Below, in pieces: positions 1-12,388 of a stretch of DNA of 64,000 nucleotides; position 1 is the first letter of the stretch; each line of letters opens with the position of its first letter. Below the pieces are notes generated by a model that saw only the letters and a program-made list of their open reading frames with translations, had not been told where the DNA came from and ran no database searches. The position numbers and the translations under genes were made by a program. Source of the stretch: Manduca sexta (lineage: Eukaryota; Arthropoda; Insecta; Lepidoptera; Sphingidae); the NCBI RefSeq assembly GCF_014839805.1, contig NC_051124.1, positions 2,294,001 to 2,358,000 of the forward strand, read 5' to 3'.

Positions 1-802
1 GTTAAACTAACAACATTATACTTTTACACATCTAACAAACAATTCACGCTACAGAGAGCGTCAAATCCCATTTACTATATAAGTACTCTCAAAAATATAA
101 CCTTCTTGCTGAAATGTTTTTTCTAATCCATACGTTACAAAGAGAAGTAATAAAACAAATCTTGCACTATGATTGTATCGATAACAATACTTCGTGAGAT
201 AATGACCATGACACACAAACATACATTTAAAGCAATAGTTCTGTGGATATTTAGGGTTAAAATAGTGAGGCACAACGCAATAGACAATATTAGAATGCTC
301 CTTTTGGAATTCAGCAATGTATGATATTGTTAGGATCAAAATATTCTTGTTGAGGGTATTCTTAAATATTCTTGTCACAAATATGTAACACCTTTTGCTA
401 ACACACGAGTACTCATCGCACCTTTGACAATGGCAGAATTGTCGACACCGGCACTAATTACCATAATATAAAAAAAACCTTTTGCTATAAAAATACTGAG
501 CGTTTGACAGACCGAAGCAGTTAGTCCTTGACTAGTTGTAAAAGTCGGTTGGTTGAGTAAATATGAAAGTATTTCTGTAGTCAGTGATAGTTCTTTTTAT
601 TGAATCAAAATCACTGTTCCTAATAATATATTAATTTATCTTTTTCTAATATTAACTAGTTTTGATGCAGAAAATAGGTCAAGATTTGAATCATGCATAT
701 GATAAAGACCATTATCAATCAATCTTAAAAATCCTATTGGCTTATAAAAGTTTAGTTACAACTGATCTGCATTAGGTTAATTGAATAGGAATCATAACTC
801 AC
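1..802. other. Carrier-gene intron, left edge
   Basis: Downstream intron of the minus-strand carrier gene. No exon is seen on the minus strand. On the plus strand there is a TATA-like sequence near 486-492 with a short ATG-AAA-GTA-TTT reading near 562, but no gene body follows. Confidence 0.5.
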
Positions 803-3800
803 TCTTTATAAGAATCGAAGAGCCAATTGTAGACCCCGAGACGCGTGGTGGTGTAAGTAGCCTGTCGCAAGAGGCCGGCGGAGAGGCCTGCGTATACAGC
901 GAAGAAGCCCTCCTTAGCGACGATCTCGCCGGCCACCGCGAACGAGGTCTTGCCGCCGCCGCTCAGCTGCATCCGGGTCTTTATCAGATCCAGTGGTTGG
1001 ACGACGCACGTGGCTGCCATGCTGTTAGAAAAACGTTTTATTAGACTTTAAAGCATTGTTAATCTTAATAAATCTCAGCACCTGACTGGAATGAGATGGC
1101 AGTTGCTCGGGCAATCTTCTTTTTTTTATTGCCTTAGTAGGCAAATGAGCTAGTGGTCCACCTGATGGTAAGCAGCATCTGCCACCCATGGACTTTGCCC
1201 TGCACAAAGGCACAGCTAAGCCTTGCCTACCGGGAAGTGAGTACCCTTTTTAAGCCTCGTTTTAAGTTCTGTTTAAATTCTGCTGGTTTTTCTACAACCG
1301 TTGCCCTAATATTGTAGCAATATCATCATCATCATCATCATCATCATCTCAGCCACAGGAAGTCCACTGCTGAACATAGGCCTCCCCCAAGGATCTCCAC
1401 GTCGACCTGTTGGAAGCGGCCTGCATCCAGCGACTTCCTGCGACCTTAGCCAGGTCGTCCGTCCACCTTGTAGCAATATCATACTGATCATAAAAACAAG
1501 GTCAAATGAATTCTGCGATATGTGTAAATAAACATTGCGCCGACCCTACATTGGAGCGGCATAAGGGCAGAGATAATGACGTGTCATGTGACTTAGAAGC
1601 AAGAGAAGAGCCCAATGGAGAGTAGTCATGCTTTATAATAAAAATCTACGGTCACTAGTGATGTATTAAATAAAAGTAACTAAAAAATCTCCTTCATAGT
1701 GAAGAAAGAAGGCTAATTCATTACAAACATTTTTTTTTTATTTTTACTTGTTACAGTTCTATGAAATTTGCTAACTGGTAAATATAGCAATAGATATTGT
1801 AGCTTGAAACAAAATTTTGCAGTCGTTGCGGTAAAAAGTTAGTTACAATATGCAATTTTTATACAGTTGGAAAAAATCTTTATTCACATTTTACCATACA
1901 TTAAAAATGTCATTAGTGGTTTTATATAATTTCGTTTCATGGAACTGAGTAAAGTCCATGACCCCCTGACCTTTTTCTGAATACGCTTCTGTCTGTAATT
2001 GACGTTACAGCGCATAAATGTCAGTTTTTCAGTTCTATCTTCAAAATATTCTTTTATAATTTCGCGATAAAATATGAACGAAACGTGTTTTTGGACGAAA
2101 CTATTTTTTTACGCTTTAGTATTCTGTAATAGTGTCGTAATTTTTTTTCTATATGAACGCAAATAGAGATTATTTCTAATGTCATTTGAACGACAACAGC
2201 ATAAATGCAATCACGAATTCGATATACTGTTACTGACCTAGCACGTAACCTTAATAAACGCATTTTCCTACGTTTTAGTTGAATATTCATACATTGCATA
2301 AGATAAATTATTACGCTAGTTTGCGGAGTTTGTGCGTCACAGTACGTCACTGCGGTGTTATGCGTCTACGAACAGATACACTCGTATGATGGAATATTTT
2401 TACATTTTTTCATATTTCACAATTAGTATTAATTATGACTTCTATTGTTTGCTAATTGCTAAACGAGGGGAAGTGGGTTTAGTTGTCGTAAAGTGACAAA
2501 TTTGACGAATGTATCGTCGGTCCGAAATCCCTCAAAACTCATAGACTTTGTTACTTTGGACTGACTTCCAAAAAAGGTGGAGGTGCTCTATTCGAATGTT
2601 TGTATTTCTTATGTATTTACACTGATTTCTCTGGGGCTTTAATTCGTGATTAGTTATTTTATTATTAAAATAGATTTCCCAAATAGTCCCATTACATCAT
2701 ATGGTCGCTGTGATATCAAAATGTAGTATGTTTGGTTTTTATAAAAATAAAAATGAAAACGGCAATATATTTACAAATCTCCATGAACTAGCGAGTTATG
2801 CAACGTCTCGAACCATCCTTATTTATGCAACGTCCCGAAGCGTCCTTCTGGACTAAGATATGCTGACTCTGTATTGACGGTCTCAATTCATAGAATAAGT
2901 CCACACACTGTCTTGTACTTAATTGCATCGTTGATATAACAAAAAAAAATATTTAAAATGTAGCCTTTGCATCGGTAACACGTTATTTTGTTTTAATTCG
3001 CCCGAATAAAAGTGGACCGACGATCTGGTGAGGGTCGCCGGAGTCCGATGGATGAGGGCGGCCCAGAACCGTTCCCTATGGCGCTCAATGGGGGACGCCT
3101 ATGACCAGCAGTGGACGATTCCCGGCTAAAATTATGAATAAAAGTTTAACTACTGCGACAATTTGTTTTGAAGGATATTATGCTTGAAAAGGCACAGTTA
3201 AATTAAGCCCTTTCCGAAAGAAACAATTTTTTACATATTACTACAAAATAACTGTTTGTGTTTCCTGAATTCAGTGTTTGAACATACATTTTGATATGAC
3301 AGCGACGATATCTTGCTTTTGAGTTTATTTATACAGTCGAACGATGATTTAAACAAGTTGCTGGAAGGTAAACAACACGACCGGTCAGAAAGGCATCATC
3401 GTCAGAACCCTAAGTTATACCTGCATAGTAATATCTCCTTATCTAGATTGTCGTGTGGATACTAATTACCACGGTACACGATAAACTTTCTAGGTAGATA
3501 CTACTATGTTGTTTTTATTCTGCCAAGCAACAGGGCAAGGATATATTTCCGTTTTAAAATACTGGACATTATCAGCCTTACTTATAAACTTGTTTTAGCG
3601 TTAAGAGGTGGTTAAGAATTGCTTAAATAGCTGCTAAAACATCACCGGTTCCTAGTCCTTATTAAGAGGCAAGATGGCGCGTTTTGACTTACAGCTGATC
3701 GAGTAAATTTTTGTTTTGAATAAACATAGCTTTGCGAATTTTTTATAAGACTGTATGTCATTTAATGTGCAACATTTCGGAACGACGGGCGCATTGCAGT

Positions 3801-6073
3801 GACTTATAGTAATTAAAAGTTGTGATGACATAGCCTGGACCAGTGAAGTCAGTAACCGTAATGACTATCAGTTAATTGCATCTGTAAATTGTTGCACATT
3901 GAACACTATGATTCGATGATAAGGTCGTAACAATTTGTACTGTGATTTGAGTAGTTAATTACTAAAATTTTATACCGAAATGTCTGATTGAGAGAAATAA
4001 GATATTTTTTTGGTAGATTCATATATATTTTTGTAATAAAATCTGAATATTTTTATTGCTTTAATGGAAGGTCACCTTGTCTAAACACGTTCCAGACTCC
4101 GTGCATTGGCAACGATTTCAAACGAAGATAATAATTATAATATGGGAAATATTTTTCACACACCCTTCCTTACTTTCAGGAAACCCATAGACAAACTCGT
4201 CAGAGGTTCAAAAATATGTGCTATGTTATGTTATTTAGTGGATAACGAAAATTATACCCAAGGTAAATGACTATACTGACTTTTCTCGGGTTCGCATTCC
4301 GAATTTCTTTTTTTTGGCAAATGATTTGACTGTATTAAATTTAATTTTCATAAAAAATTGTGAACATAAAGTGTTTCGCATAGGGTGAGAAAGTAAGAAA
4401 AAAAGAAAGGAGAAGGAAGTCGTGGCTGCGCAATATACGGGAGTGGACTGGAATAAAAACGGTCGAAGAACTGTCCTGTCTAGCCACGAACAAGGTAAGG
4501 TTCAAGGAACTGACTGCCAACCTTTAGTAATGGAGAGCCATCTGAAGAAGATAGGTTGAGAGGGGGACGGGGGCGAAGCTCCGTTATCGTATTGCGAAGT
4601 TACCCAGTCTACATGCCACAAGGCATAATCCTAACGAAAATCGTGAAATAATACTTATTCCATTAGTTGACATTATATTTGGACAGTGTAATTTTACTAG
4701 TAGTCTACTAAGGCCCTGTAAGATTACGGTAAGTGAAAATGGACACTATGTTTATTATGAGAACAATATTTATGCATTCACTATCAGTCTTACATAACAA
4801 TCAATCAACTGATTGTGTTTATCTGTTTTTGATGCAGATCTATTTTAGCTCAAGTGGATGTATTCATGAGATATACAAAAACGCCAATTCTAAGAGGTAG
4901 GCAGAGTTGTATTCCAGACACAAACATTATACAAGTTTGTTTTTATATCATAAAGTTCACCTTCAAACACATATTTCTAAGAGGTTAGCTACATCATGTT
5001 CTATGTTGAAGGGGTCCTTTTTCGCACCTACCCCGTAAGACTATAGGCACACCATTTGATTCATTGGATATTAAAGGCTTCTAAGGAGCACCAGCCCCAT
5101 CCCTGGATTTAATAAGCACATACTTTTGTAAGTACTTGTAAAATGTATTGAGTTATTGGTATAATCTATATCAGAGGTTCCCAATTTTTTTTTCTCATAG
5201 ACCCATTCAAACTTCATACCAGTAAATTTTTTTGTAGATCACCACTTACGAATATGGACCCCATTATTTGGTTCATGTCAATGTAGACCCCCATCAAGTC
5301 TCACATAGACCCCTGGACCAATTTGGGAATCAATGATTTACATGAAATTACCGCTCTATGACAGTAAATTAATTCATTACATCCATGTGATATTAATTGC
5401 ATAACATTCAGAGATATATACTAATCAATGACTCATAATCTGATAAAAAATATTTTCCATATCTAACAATACTGTTTGAAGAATACAGAAAATTTTAATG
5501 GTGGATATATTTTAAAATATCTTAAAGAAATAAACTTTATTATTTACATTAAATAGGTATAGTATTTATTTGCTTCCTTTTTTTATCTATTTGATAAATA
5601 TAAGTTCTATATTGTTGTATTCATTAAAAAAAGGAACAGAATTTTTGAGAGAAAGTTTCATTCCAGCAGTATACCAGTTTTTTTTTAATTCCATTAATCT
5701 GAGCCAAAACTTGTATATTATTACATAACCAGTATCGTGACTGCATAATTGTTACAATTTATGTAATTTAGCGGTCACGCTACACTATTTAGTAGCAGCC
5801 AACGAGATTAACCACTTAGCACCGAATGATCTGATACGAAGCCATAGTGAATTAAAATAATTTATTTCACACAAATATAAACAAATTAACGACATATTTA
5901 GCGTCGGAATGCAACAGCATTAGGGGGTCGTGTTAATGACATTGACTCTCCGCAAAGGACGTGTTATATCTTAAAATAAATCATAGTTTTTACCCGGCAA
6001 GGCCACCAAACGCGAATTTCAGTCCGTTTGGTATATACCGCTCCTTCGGCGGCGCTGCAGCGGCTTGACTCAT
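803..6073 (-). CDS. SLC25A11: Mitochondrial 2-oxoglutarate/malate carrier, first two coding exons (partial)
   Basis: Minus strand. Coding exon 1 is 6073-5994 (80 nt) and starts at an ATG reading MSQAAAAPPKERYIPNGLKF, then a first membrane helix ending ..GGLAG. The donor GTAAAA follows. Exon 2 is 1021-803 (219 nt), after acceptor ..CTAACAG, and ends at a GTGAGT donor in phase 2. It holds the mitochondrial-carrier signature PLDLIKTRMQ (Px[DE]xx[KR]) and GLSAGLLRQATYTTTRLG, which is diagnostic of the oxoglutarate/malate carrier subgroup. The join restores a Gly codon, giving about 100 of the usual 300 or so residues; the other exons must lie left of base 1. In this family the protein exchanges 2-oxoglutarate for malate across the mitochondrial inner membrane, serving the malate-aspartate shuttle. 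The ATG inside exon 2 at 1020 is an internal Met, not the start. Confidence 0.88.
1120..1240 (+). repeat. Dispersed repeat fragment (CACCTGATGGTAAGC type)
   Basis: Contains 'gtccacctgatggtaagcag' followed by a 'cccatggac' stretch. A reverse-oriented fragment of the same kind occurs at about 23145-23205 (gggcggcggttatcacttac). This short repeat type is common in lepidopteran introns. It sits in the 5-kb carrier intron. Confidence 0.5.
1327..1467 (-). mobile_element. 5'-truncated non-LTR retrotransposon tail with target-site duplication
   Basis: Reading on the minus strand gives the C-terminal tail of a LINE protein (..WTDDLAKVAGSRWMQAA..), ending in a (TGA)n tract seen on the plus strand as (TCA)n at about 1322-1349. 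The 15-bp sequence ttgtagcaatatcat occurs at both 1312-1326 and 1468-1482 and is taken as the target-site duplication. The same family lies at 3013-3117 and 25160-25440. Confidence 0.8.
3013..3117 (+). mobile_element. LINE C-terminal coding remnant
   Basis: An open 35-codon stretch reads WTDDLVRVAGVRWMRAAQNR, then SLWRSMGDAYDQQWT. This is the typical C-terminal end of a lepidopteran non-LTR retrotransposon. No start or flanking reverse transcriptase is present. It lies in the carrier intron. Confidence 0.75.
4408..4527 (+). mobile_element. LINE C-terminal coding remnant (second family)
   Basis: A 40-codon frame ends in TAG and reads ..SWLRNIREWTGIKTVEELSC.. to ..FKELTANL. This matches the end of another common lepidopteran non-LTR retrotransposon ORF (WLRNIREWTG..ELFRLA). 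It is embedded in the carrier intron with no other coding support. Confidence 0.7.
5171..5335 (+). repeat. 'ttcccaatttttt..gggaatcaatg' dispersed repeat, uninterrupted copy
   Basis: Contains 'gtagatcaccacttacgaat', 'catgtcaatgtagaccccca' and 'gacccctggaccaatttggg'. A second copy at about 29740-30278 carries the same landmarks but is split by a MITE (29802-30190), so this copy represents the unoccupied target. Confidence 0.7.
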
Positions 6074-6404
6074 TTTATATGGTTAGCACTGACACTGCAC
6101 TTTTATAATACTATTATAATTTATGTGTTTTAATACAGATATCGAACAAATATCTGCAAAGCGCAGCACACACCAGCTGGTCGCGACTCGACGTTCGATT
6201 GACAACGTCTGACAATCTTGACATTTGTCAATGTCATAGACGTCACGTGTGGTGTTGCAAGTAATGTAATAAATTATGTATTACCGTTGTGAAATATTAC
6301 AATATTTTGTTTGCTACGCTTGTGACGATTTTAATAGATATTTAACGCATAAGTGTATTCCAAAAGTCCATAATATGCAAAACTATGAAAGAAAAAAATT
6401 TAAG

Positions 6405-6706
6405 GTTATGCCGGCGCCACACACAGACAAATATTTAAACAAAGACTTTGCCACACATTTGAACACAGTCACAGACAATGACCAAATTTAAATTTTTATG
6501 CCTTTTACTTTTAGGTTTCCATATATAATCGGTTCTCCTTCAAGCAACTCGATAACTTTGAACGCTTTGATGTGCTGTCAAAAAACCGATACCGAATGGC
6601 AAATAAGCAAACATTTAAACAAACTGCATAAATACGTAAATACCCGTGCCACACATGAGTTCAAACAAGTGTTCAAATATTTTTGATACGTGTGGTGCCA
6701 GCATTA
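6405..6706. mobile_element. Possible MITE with short imperfect terminal inverted repeats
   Basis: The left end tgccggcgccacaca is matched in inverse at the right end, where tgtggtgccagca lies near 6691-6704. The interior is AT-rich and non-coding with internally repeated 'gccacacat(t/g)' motifs. No clear target-site duplication was found, so the boundaries are approximate. Confidence 0.4.
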
Positions 6707-7438
6707 GACAAAACTCATTGGAAATTAGATTCCACGACCCTCACTGCAATTTCTTCCGGCAGTAATCAAGGAAGCTTGTATTTCTTTTTGCTGAAGAAAA
6801 TTACTATGTTACAAAGATTTTTTTAAAGTTCGGGTAGGTTTGCTCACTTTTTACTTACCGTATGAGGACTGGATTGACTCTTACCATTAAATTTAGGTAA
6901 TAACAAAATAATCGTAAAATAAAACATTGTCAGGTAGACACACTTTATTTTTTTTTTATTATACCATGGTTATAAAGAGAAAAAAATTACCAATATTACT
7001 TGTACTAGTGTTCTAGTGTTATTTAGAAAAAATAGGGCCAATTTTTATTGATTTAAATTCAGTGGCGGATCCAGAAATTTAGTTTGAAGGTTTTAACCTA
7101 ATAAATACATACCGGAATAAAAAAATTGGAAAACATAATTTACAGTCTTAGAATAAATTATAATGGTTGATCCCAGATCAGGAAAATACAAAAGTACTTA
7201 GCATTAAATTAACGATAACGTGGTTTGGCATTTATCAAGGGTGAATAACAACACTTTTACCCGGGGGCCACGACCTCCCGCCTACTACTAAACCTACTAT
7301 AGTTTACGTTCCTAACATGTACTTAACTATAGAAAAAAATTAAGTATCGGAATAAATACTTTTATCTTTTAATCTTATTAGAGTAGTATTATGTTTGATA
7401 AATGAGTAATATTATCACTTCTTTTTCCAGCCATACCT
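6707..7438. other. Spacer between the carrier and SMYD4-like genes
   Basis: AT-rich sequence with long T and A runs. No exon-like frame, promoter or recognisable repeat core was seen on either strand. Confidence 0.4.
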
Positions 7439-7451
7439 AATCAACGAGATC

Positions 7452-7757
7452 TCCCCCTGAGGCAATTTATGTGCGCTTGGTCTTCACATCGAATGCACCC
7501 CCATGTACAGGAGAAATTAGTGCGGCACTAGGCAGTTAGGCACCAAGTTATGTGTGTATATCCATAGTTATAAATTCACATTGGGGCTCGCGAACATTTC
7601 TCCTTCTCCCCTTCGCCCAACCTAAAGGGTTTCCCTTCCTTGACCTACATTTTCTCCCCCCTTTCCTCCCAGCCCCTGCAGTCCCTAAGCCGGGGGATTC
7701 TAGTAACTTGTTCGCAAGTTTCCCCCGGGATAGAGTGCAGGCACGCCTACCCAAAAA
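7452..7757 (+). mobile_element. 5'-truncated non-LTR retrotransposon 3' end with A-tail and target-site duplication
   Basis: A GC-richer, C-rich block ends in a short A-tract and is flanked by the 13-bp direct repeat aatcaacgagatc at 7439-7451 and 7758-7770. The A-tail on the plus strand sets the orientation. The open frames inside it (about 7548-7806) read both ways and look like 3'-UTR sequence, not genes. Confidence 0.7.
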
Positions 7758-7797
7758 AATCAACGAGATCGACAGATATTTTCAAATAACAGTATTA

Positions 7798-7803
7798 TTT
7801 ATT
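7798..7803 (-). promoter_or_regulatory. Candidate polyadenylation signal, SMYD4-like gene
   Basis: AATAAA on the minus strand, about 250 nt past the stop. No closer canonical hexamer was noticed. Confidence 0.35.
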
Positions 7804-8050
7804 TAAATTACATAGTATGAACATGTTTTTAGTTCTCCAGTTTGATAAGGTACCTGGAATGTATAAATTTTCACAAATAAGGACATTCTACCATCAAACC
7901 TGGCTACATTTCTAGGATATAAATAACACAATCACTTAATACTGATTACTTCAATAATTATAGAATGTTGAGTGAATCTAAAAAGATAAATCTTTGGTTC
8001 TTGTACACATAACATATAGATAAAAAAATCACGACTATGCATAGACAATA

Positions 8051-11000
8051 TTACTGTATACGAATTACTCTTTCACGCGAATCCAATATCTTGTTGCCGC
8101 ATTCATAATCTGAGAATATTACAAGACATTTGAGAAAATTATCCTTCGCCACATCATATTCATCAGATAGGGGCAGATTTTTCAAAAGGTCCATAGCAGA
8201 GCAAGCTGCGGGATAAATTCTGGGCATATCGTGCAAACTGAAACTCATTGGATCTCCCATAAGCCCATTTATATCTCGAAGCTTCTTTTTCGTTTCATCG
8301 TCTAATATTTGCTTCTTCTTGACCTTAACACTTTCAATGCATAGAATACAGTTGCAGACCATTCCGTAAAGCGTGTATAGATTTATGCAATTCATTGTGA
8401 TTTTTTTTACGTCCACGTGACAGCCCCTGGAAGAAAAATATGTATTACTCCCAATCTTTTGCTGGATGGAAATATCAATTAGTTTGGATCGACGTCATAA
8501 TTACGCCCTTCACACACGTATTGTGGCGTATCGATATGGTACGTGTTGGTTATCTTAATTTTAAACAACTCTCGGCAGGTAAACTATAATAACCTATAAT
8601 TATATTGCTTGTAACGATCTCGTTTGGGGAATACATGACGCTTACGATCAGGGGTGTACCTGCCGCCTATTCAGAGCTGCGAGCCCCCGAGCTCTAGGGG
8701 CCCCTTTTGGCCCAAACCTACTAGCGGCTAAAAATACGCACTGACCTAAGGCGCCCTAACAAATTTTAATATAAGGCCTTTTATGTCAAGCTACTTCACT
8801 ACTTACGATATGTTTCTATTACGATTCAAATACGAAGAATCTTGTTGTTGTTTTGTTAGGACAATGTGTATCTACTTAATTTTCTATCAATCGAGAACGG
8901 ATTTAGATGAAATTCGGTACAGACAGATCAATAAACTGCATTTATACTTACATGGTCTACCACAGTGGCAAAGGGTCCATATAACCCGATTCCTTTCGTC
9001 TTTATTTTCGTAATTTATGTAAAATCTTATTACCATTAGAACGATTTACAAACCGCTTTTCTATTTATTATTAGTACCTATAAGTTGTGTCGGGTTTCCT
9101 TGCGGAAAATTTCTCCCTTAGCCACTAGTCTACCACCTATTGATCTCAAAAAGGGTACGCGGACTTTACAAGCAAAAGTCAGTAATAATATTAATTACTT
9201 ACAGATAGTGAATTGTGATTGGAGTGCCGGCCTTAATCGGTGCGCTGGCAATAACAACCATTCTCCTGTTCAAGTTAATCGCACACGCGTTCGGGATGCA
9301 CGCATGTCTCAATTTGCCTATGAATGAGAACCAGCCGAAATTCGCGGTCTGAGATAAGGTGGCACCAATAGGATTTGCGATCCCGAGAGCTTGATTCATC
9401 GTGGTGGGGATGGTGTGAAGAACTAGGAACATCATCATTCGTCCCATCGCCCGCATCGCTTCTAACTTCTCCTTTTCGTCATTGGGGAAGAAGTTATTCA
9501 GTCTATCCAAGTGGTGTATAACGGTGGCGCACGCAAACGAAGTGTTACACATAGTGCCGTGAATGAAGAGACGGTCATCATTAAAACACAGCATAGAAAA
9601 CTTTTCATCCACATCGAAAACTTCCTTTATAGAACTCTTCTTCCATCTCTCGCGTCCAACACTCCACGACGCATCTATAAATTCCTTCCAATTTTTGCAT
9701 TTCTTACGAATTTTCAACACGGTCTTGATGACTAACTTTGGCATCGGCCCAGCCGTCATATCTTCTACGACTTCCATAATTTGGCACTCAATGTTGTGGC
9801 CTTCGTTGAAGCTATTCTGACGGCATTTTGCATCGCAGAACACAATCCAACAGCATCCAGTGCACGGGATCAGGTTTAACGATCTTTTCGAGCAATAATA
9901 GCATGAATTAAGGTAGTTGAGTTTAGAGATTCCGATGGTAAAAGCCTCTTCTATAGCCAGCACTGCGCCTATTTTGATATTTCTTTTTGCCACGACCTTA
10001 GGAGCTCGACGGTCTAACGCAACACTTATGTCGGCACTAGCACACGGTATGTCCGGATTTCGGCTTGACAATTTATACACTGTTGGTCCATAGATCGAGT
10101 AGCTGAAATATAAAAGTTAAATGTGTTAATAATAGGCAATCTCTCATCTCTCATCCTTGCAAAGCTTGGGTAGGTTTTCCTGCTCTCAAACCCACTGCTA
10201 TCAGGATCAGCAGTGACACGAATTTTATGAAATCAAGCATTTAAGCTCGGTGAGTCTCAGAGAAAACTAATGTCTTTGGACTGCATTGATTAATCAATCA
10301 CTTTTGATTAAAATCTCAAGTAGACATTTATATTGAATTATTAAATGAACCTAGCTCAAGCTGTCAAAATCCATCACATTTTGTGACTTACGATATGGTT
10401 TGAGATGGTGAAAATGGATTTATTAAATGGTGACTATCTTAGGATCTTGACCCTAATTTGACAGTGTTTAAGCTGATATAGGACCTCAGAGAGAATTTCC
10501 CGTAAATTCTTAATCTAAACTAGAATATCCATAAGTACGACCTATGAAAATAATCTGATACATTTTGGGGATATACTAGGATGAATTAGATATCAAAACC
10601 GAAGAAATGTGTCAGACTATGGCAAACTTGGACATTTATGACAACCATACATCAGGATGAACTATCATGATTCTCATTTATGTTGTGTAAAAATCAATCA
10701 ACCTATAACTGTATTACAGTTTAAAATAACTTACCAAACTCAGAATAAATAATTACCTTTTATATCTCCTGATAGCTTCCTCATCATAAAAATTTGATGC
10801 CTCATGTAATCTAAGTCTCAGTTTGTCATCAATCTCTGTAGCCGTTGGTATTTCCAATGCCATCTTTATATCCGCAACACATGCTGGGTAATATCCTTGT
10901 TTATAGTAAATAAACGATCTGTTGCCAAAAGCTACTTTCATTGAGCGAGAGTTCTGTGGTGCATACATGAGTGCTTCATTGTAGTATTCCATTGCTTCTT

Positions 11001-11229
11001 GGTATCTATCTGGCTTTAACATGTCATTACCGCTTTTACGAAGGGATTCAGAGTTTCTTTCACATTTATTTTTTCGATTCATTTGTGGTATTAAATTTAT
11101 CCTTCTTAATATATGTAATGCTGTGATCACAACTGTTGATGGGTCATCATTATCCAATGCTTCATAAATATCTTTCATAAATGGATGTGTTGTTATTGTA
11201 AAATTGAAAGGCCAAACTCGAGAATCCAT
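8051..11229 (-). CDS. SMYD4: SMYD4-like SET and MYND domain protein (TPR-SET-MYND)
   Basis: Three coding exons on the minus strand: 11229-10757 (473 nt), 10102-9203 (900 nt) and 8426-8051 (376 nt), total 1749 nt, 582 aa. All junctions are GT/AG and in frame. Residues about 62-130 form TPR-like helices (ESLRKSGNDM.. and ..AFGNRSFIYYKQGYYPACVAD). A complete MYND zinc finger follows: C225-x2-C228, C238-x2-C241, C247-x3-C251, H260-x3-C264. The SET core is split around it, with RHACIPN at 423-429 and an IHY motif. The post-SET CxCxxC is at 482-487. SMYD proteins are lysine methyltransferases or chromatin/HSP90-associated adaptors. Here the usual NHSC is RHAC, so methyltransferase activity is uncertain. 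An untranslated exon precedes the ATG (acceptor tttcag just upstream). Insects carry several SMYD4-type paralogues, so the exact orthologue is not settled. Confidence 0.85.
8948..9120 (+). repeat. Dispersed repeat 'gggtccatataacccgat..gtcgggtttcctt' copy 1
   Basis: Shares ordered landmarks with 27203-27362: gggtccatataacccgat, ccattagaacgattt(g/a)ca, gttgtgtcgggtttcctt(g/t)cggaaaa. It sits in the intron between SMYD4-like exons 2 and 3. A shorter relative starts at about 42645. Confidence 0.65.
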
Positions 11230-11249
11230 TGCTTTGTAACTGAAATATT

Positions 11250-12385
11250 TAAATAGTAAATAAAATTATAATAGCGAAACTTAGTTATACAATATAAAAA
11301 TGAAATGATTTTAAATATGAAAATATATCCAAAGAACTACATTTTTTTTACAAACTGCTTCCGCCACCATGCTAAGTATGCTCATACTGGCACCCTTTTT
11401 ATTCATTTGAATATTTTTAATCTCATAATGAAGTCAGCTATGAATTAGAAAAGCAAAATGGGGACCAGCACATAAAGCGGGGCATCACAACTGAGTTGCT
11501 GTAGAAGCTTGGAAATGCAATAACTAAATGGTAGGAGTAACAATCATTTTTGAGAAAAGAATGTATGCTTGTTGTCTAGAAATGTTTCTTAAACTAGCCT
11601 CTGGCCCAAGTGGTCCAACACAATGTTTCCCTTCAATTGTCAAAATGATACCCCCTAAGTATATTAATTTGTGTAAAACCAAAGTGGTATGAAAATTTTA
11701 CTAAAGTACTTTTCATATAAAAAATGCCAAAGGTTAAGATTATCTTATCCTATACTTAGGTATCCTGGAATGTTTTCAAAACTTAATCAGTAGTCTGTAG
11801 TTGTTTAAGACTAAAGAAACTATATTTCTCATTATATGAATAATGTGTTAATTCTCCGTGTCTGTATTTTTAAATTGCGTGCTTACCTACCAATTTAGGG
11901 TACAACGTGTAACGCTGAGGTGCAAGGGTTTTCACTTGCAGTCAAAGGACTTTAACTCACTACGTTTATAAATTACTTCTGTTTTCTAATCAATGATCAA
12001 AACCGTTGATATCATTAATTACGAACACTGAAAAATGCAAAAAACCATGATTTTGATAAGGAGGAAAAATATTTAAAAAATCGATTTAAAAATTTTTAAG
12101 TAAGAATCCGCGACCACAGTAAAAAAAATCCCCTACCAAAGACAGCCTCCTATAGATGCTACACATGTCATAGACTATGATTGCCTAATAACCGATATTC
12201 GGGTATGGTGGTACCAGTAATAAACATACGTTCAAATACAATGGTACCGTCATTAAATATTTTTTGAACTTATTATTTTATAAACTTGAATAGGTGAAAG
12301 AAAACCTTGCTCCAATAATTTAATTTTTATGCGAGTAGACTGCCAAAAGAAGCTCACTGACATGAATAAATGAAAATGTTTCCAT
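11250..12385. other. Spacer/5'-UTR intron upstream of the SMYD4-like gene
   Basis: AT-rich, with no coding signal on either strand. The untranslated first exon(s) of the SMYD4-like gene should lie here or further right but could not be delimited. Confidence 0.35.
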
Positions 12386-12388
12386 TTA

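Noticed and set aside
61..378. 105-aa minus-strand frame
   Set aside because: Low-complexity AT-rich reading without family resemblance; not the missing carrier exons.
799..1020. Carrier protein starting at the Met at 1020
   Set aside because: An acceptor immediately precedes it and an ATG exon at 6073 joins in frame to give the expected first helix.
2054..2350. 98-aa minus-strand frame
   Set aside because: No recognisable domain, codon bias or splice context; it sits in the carrier intron.
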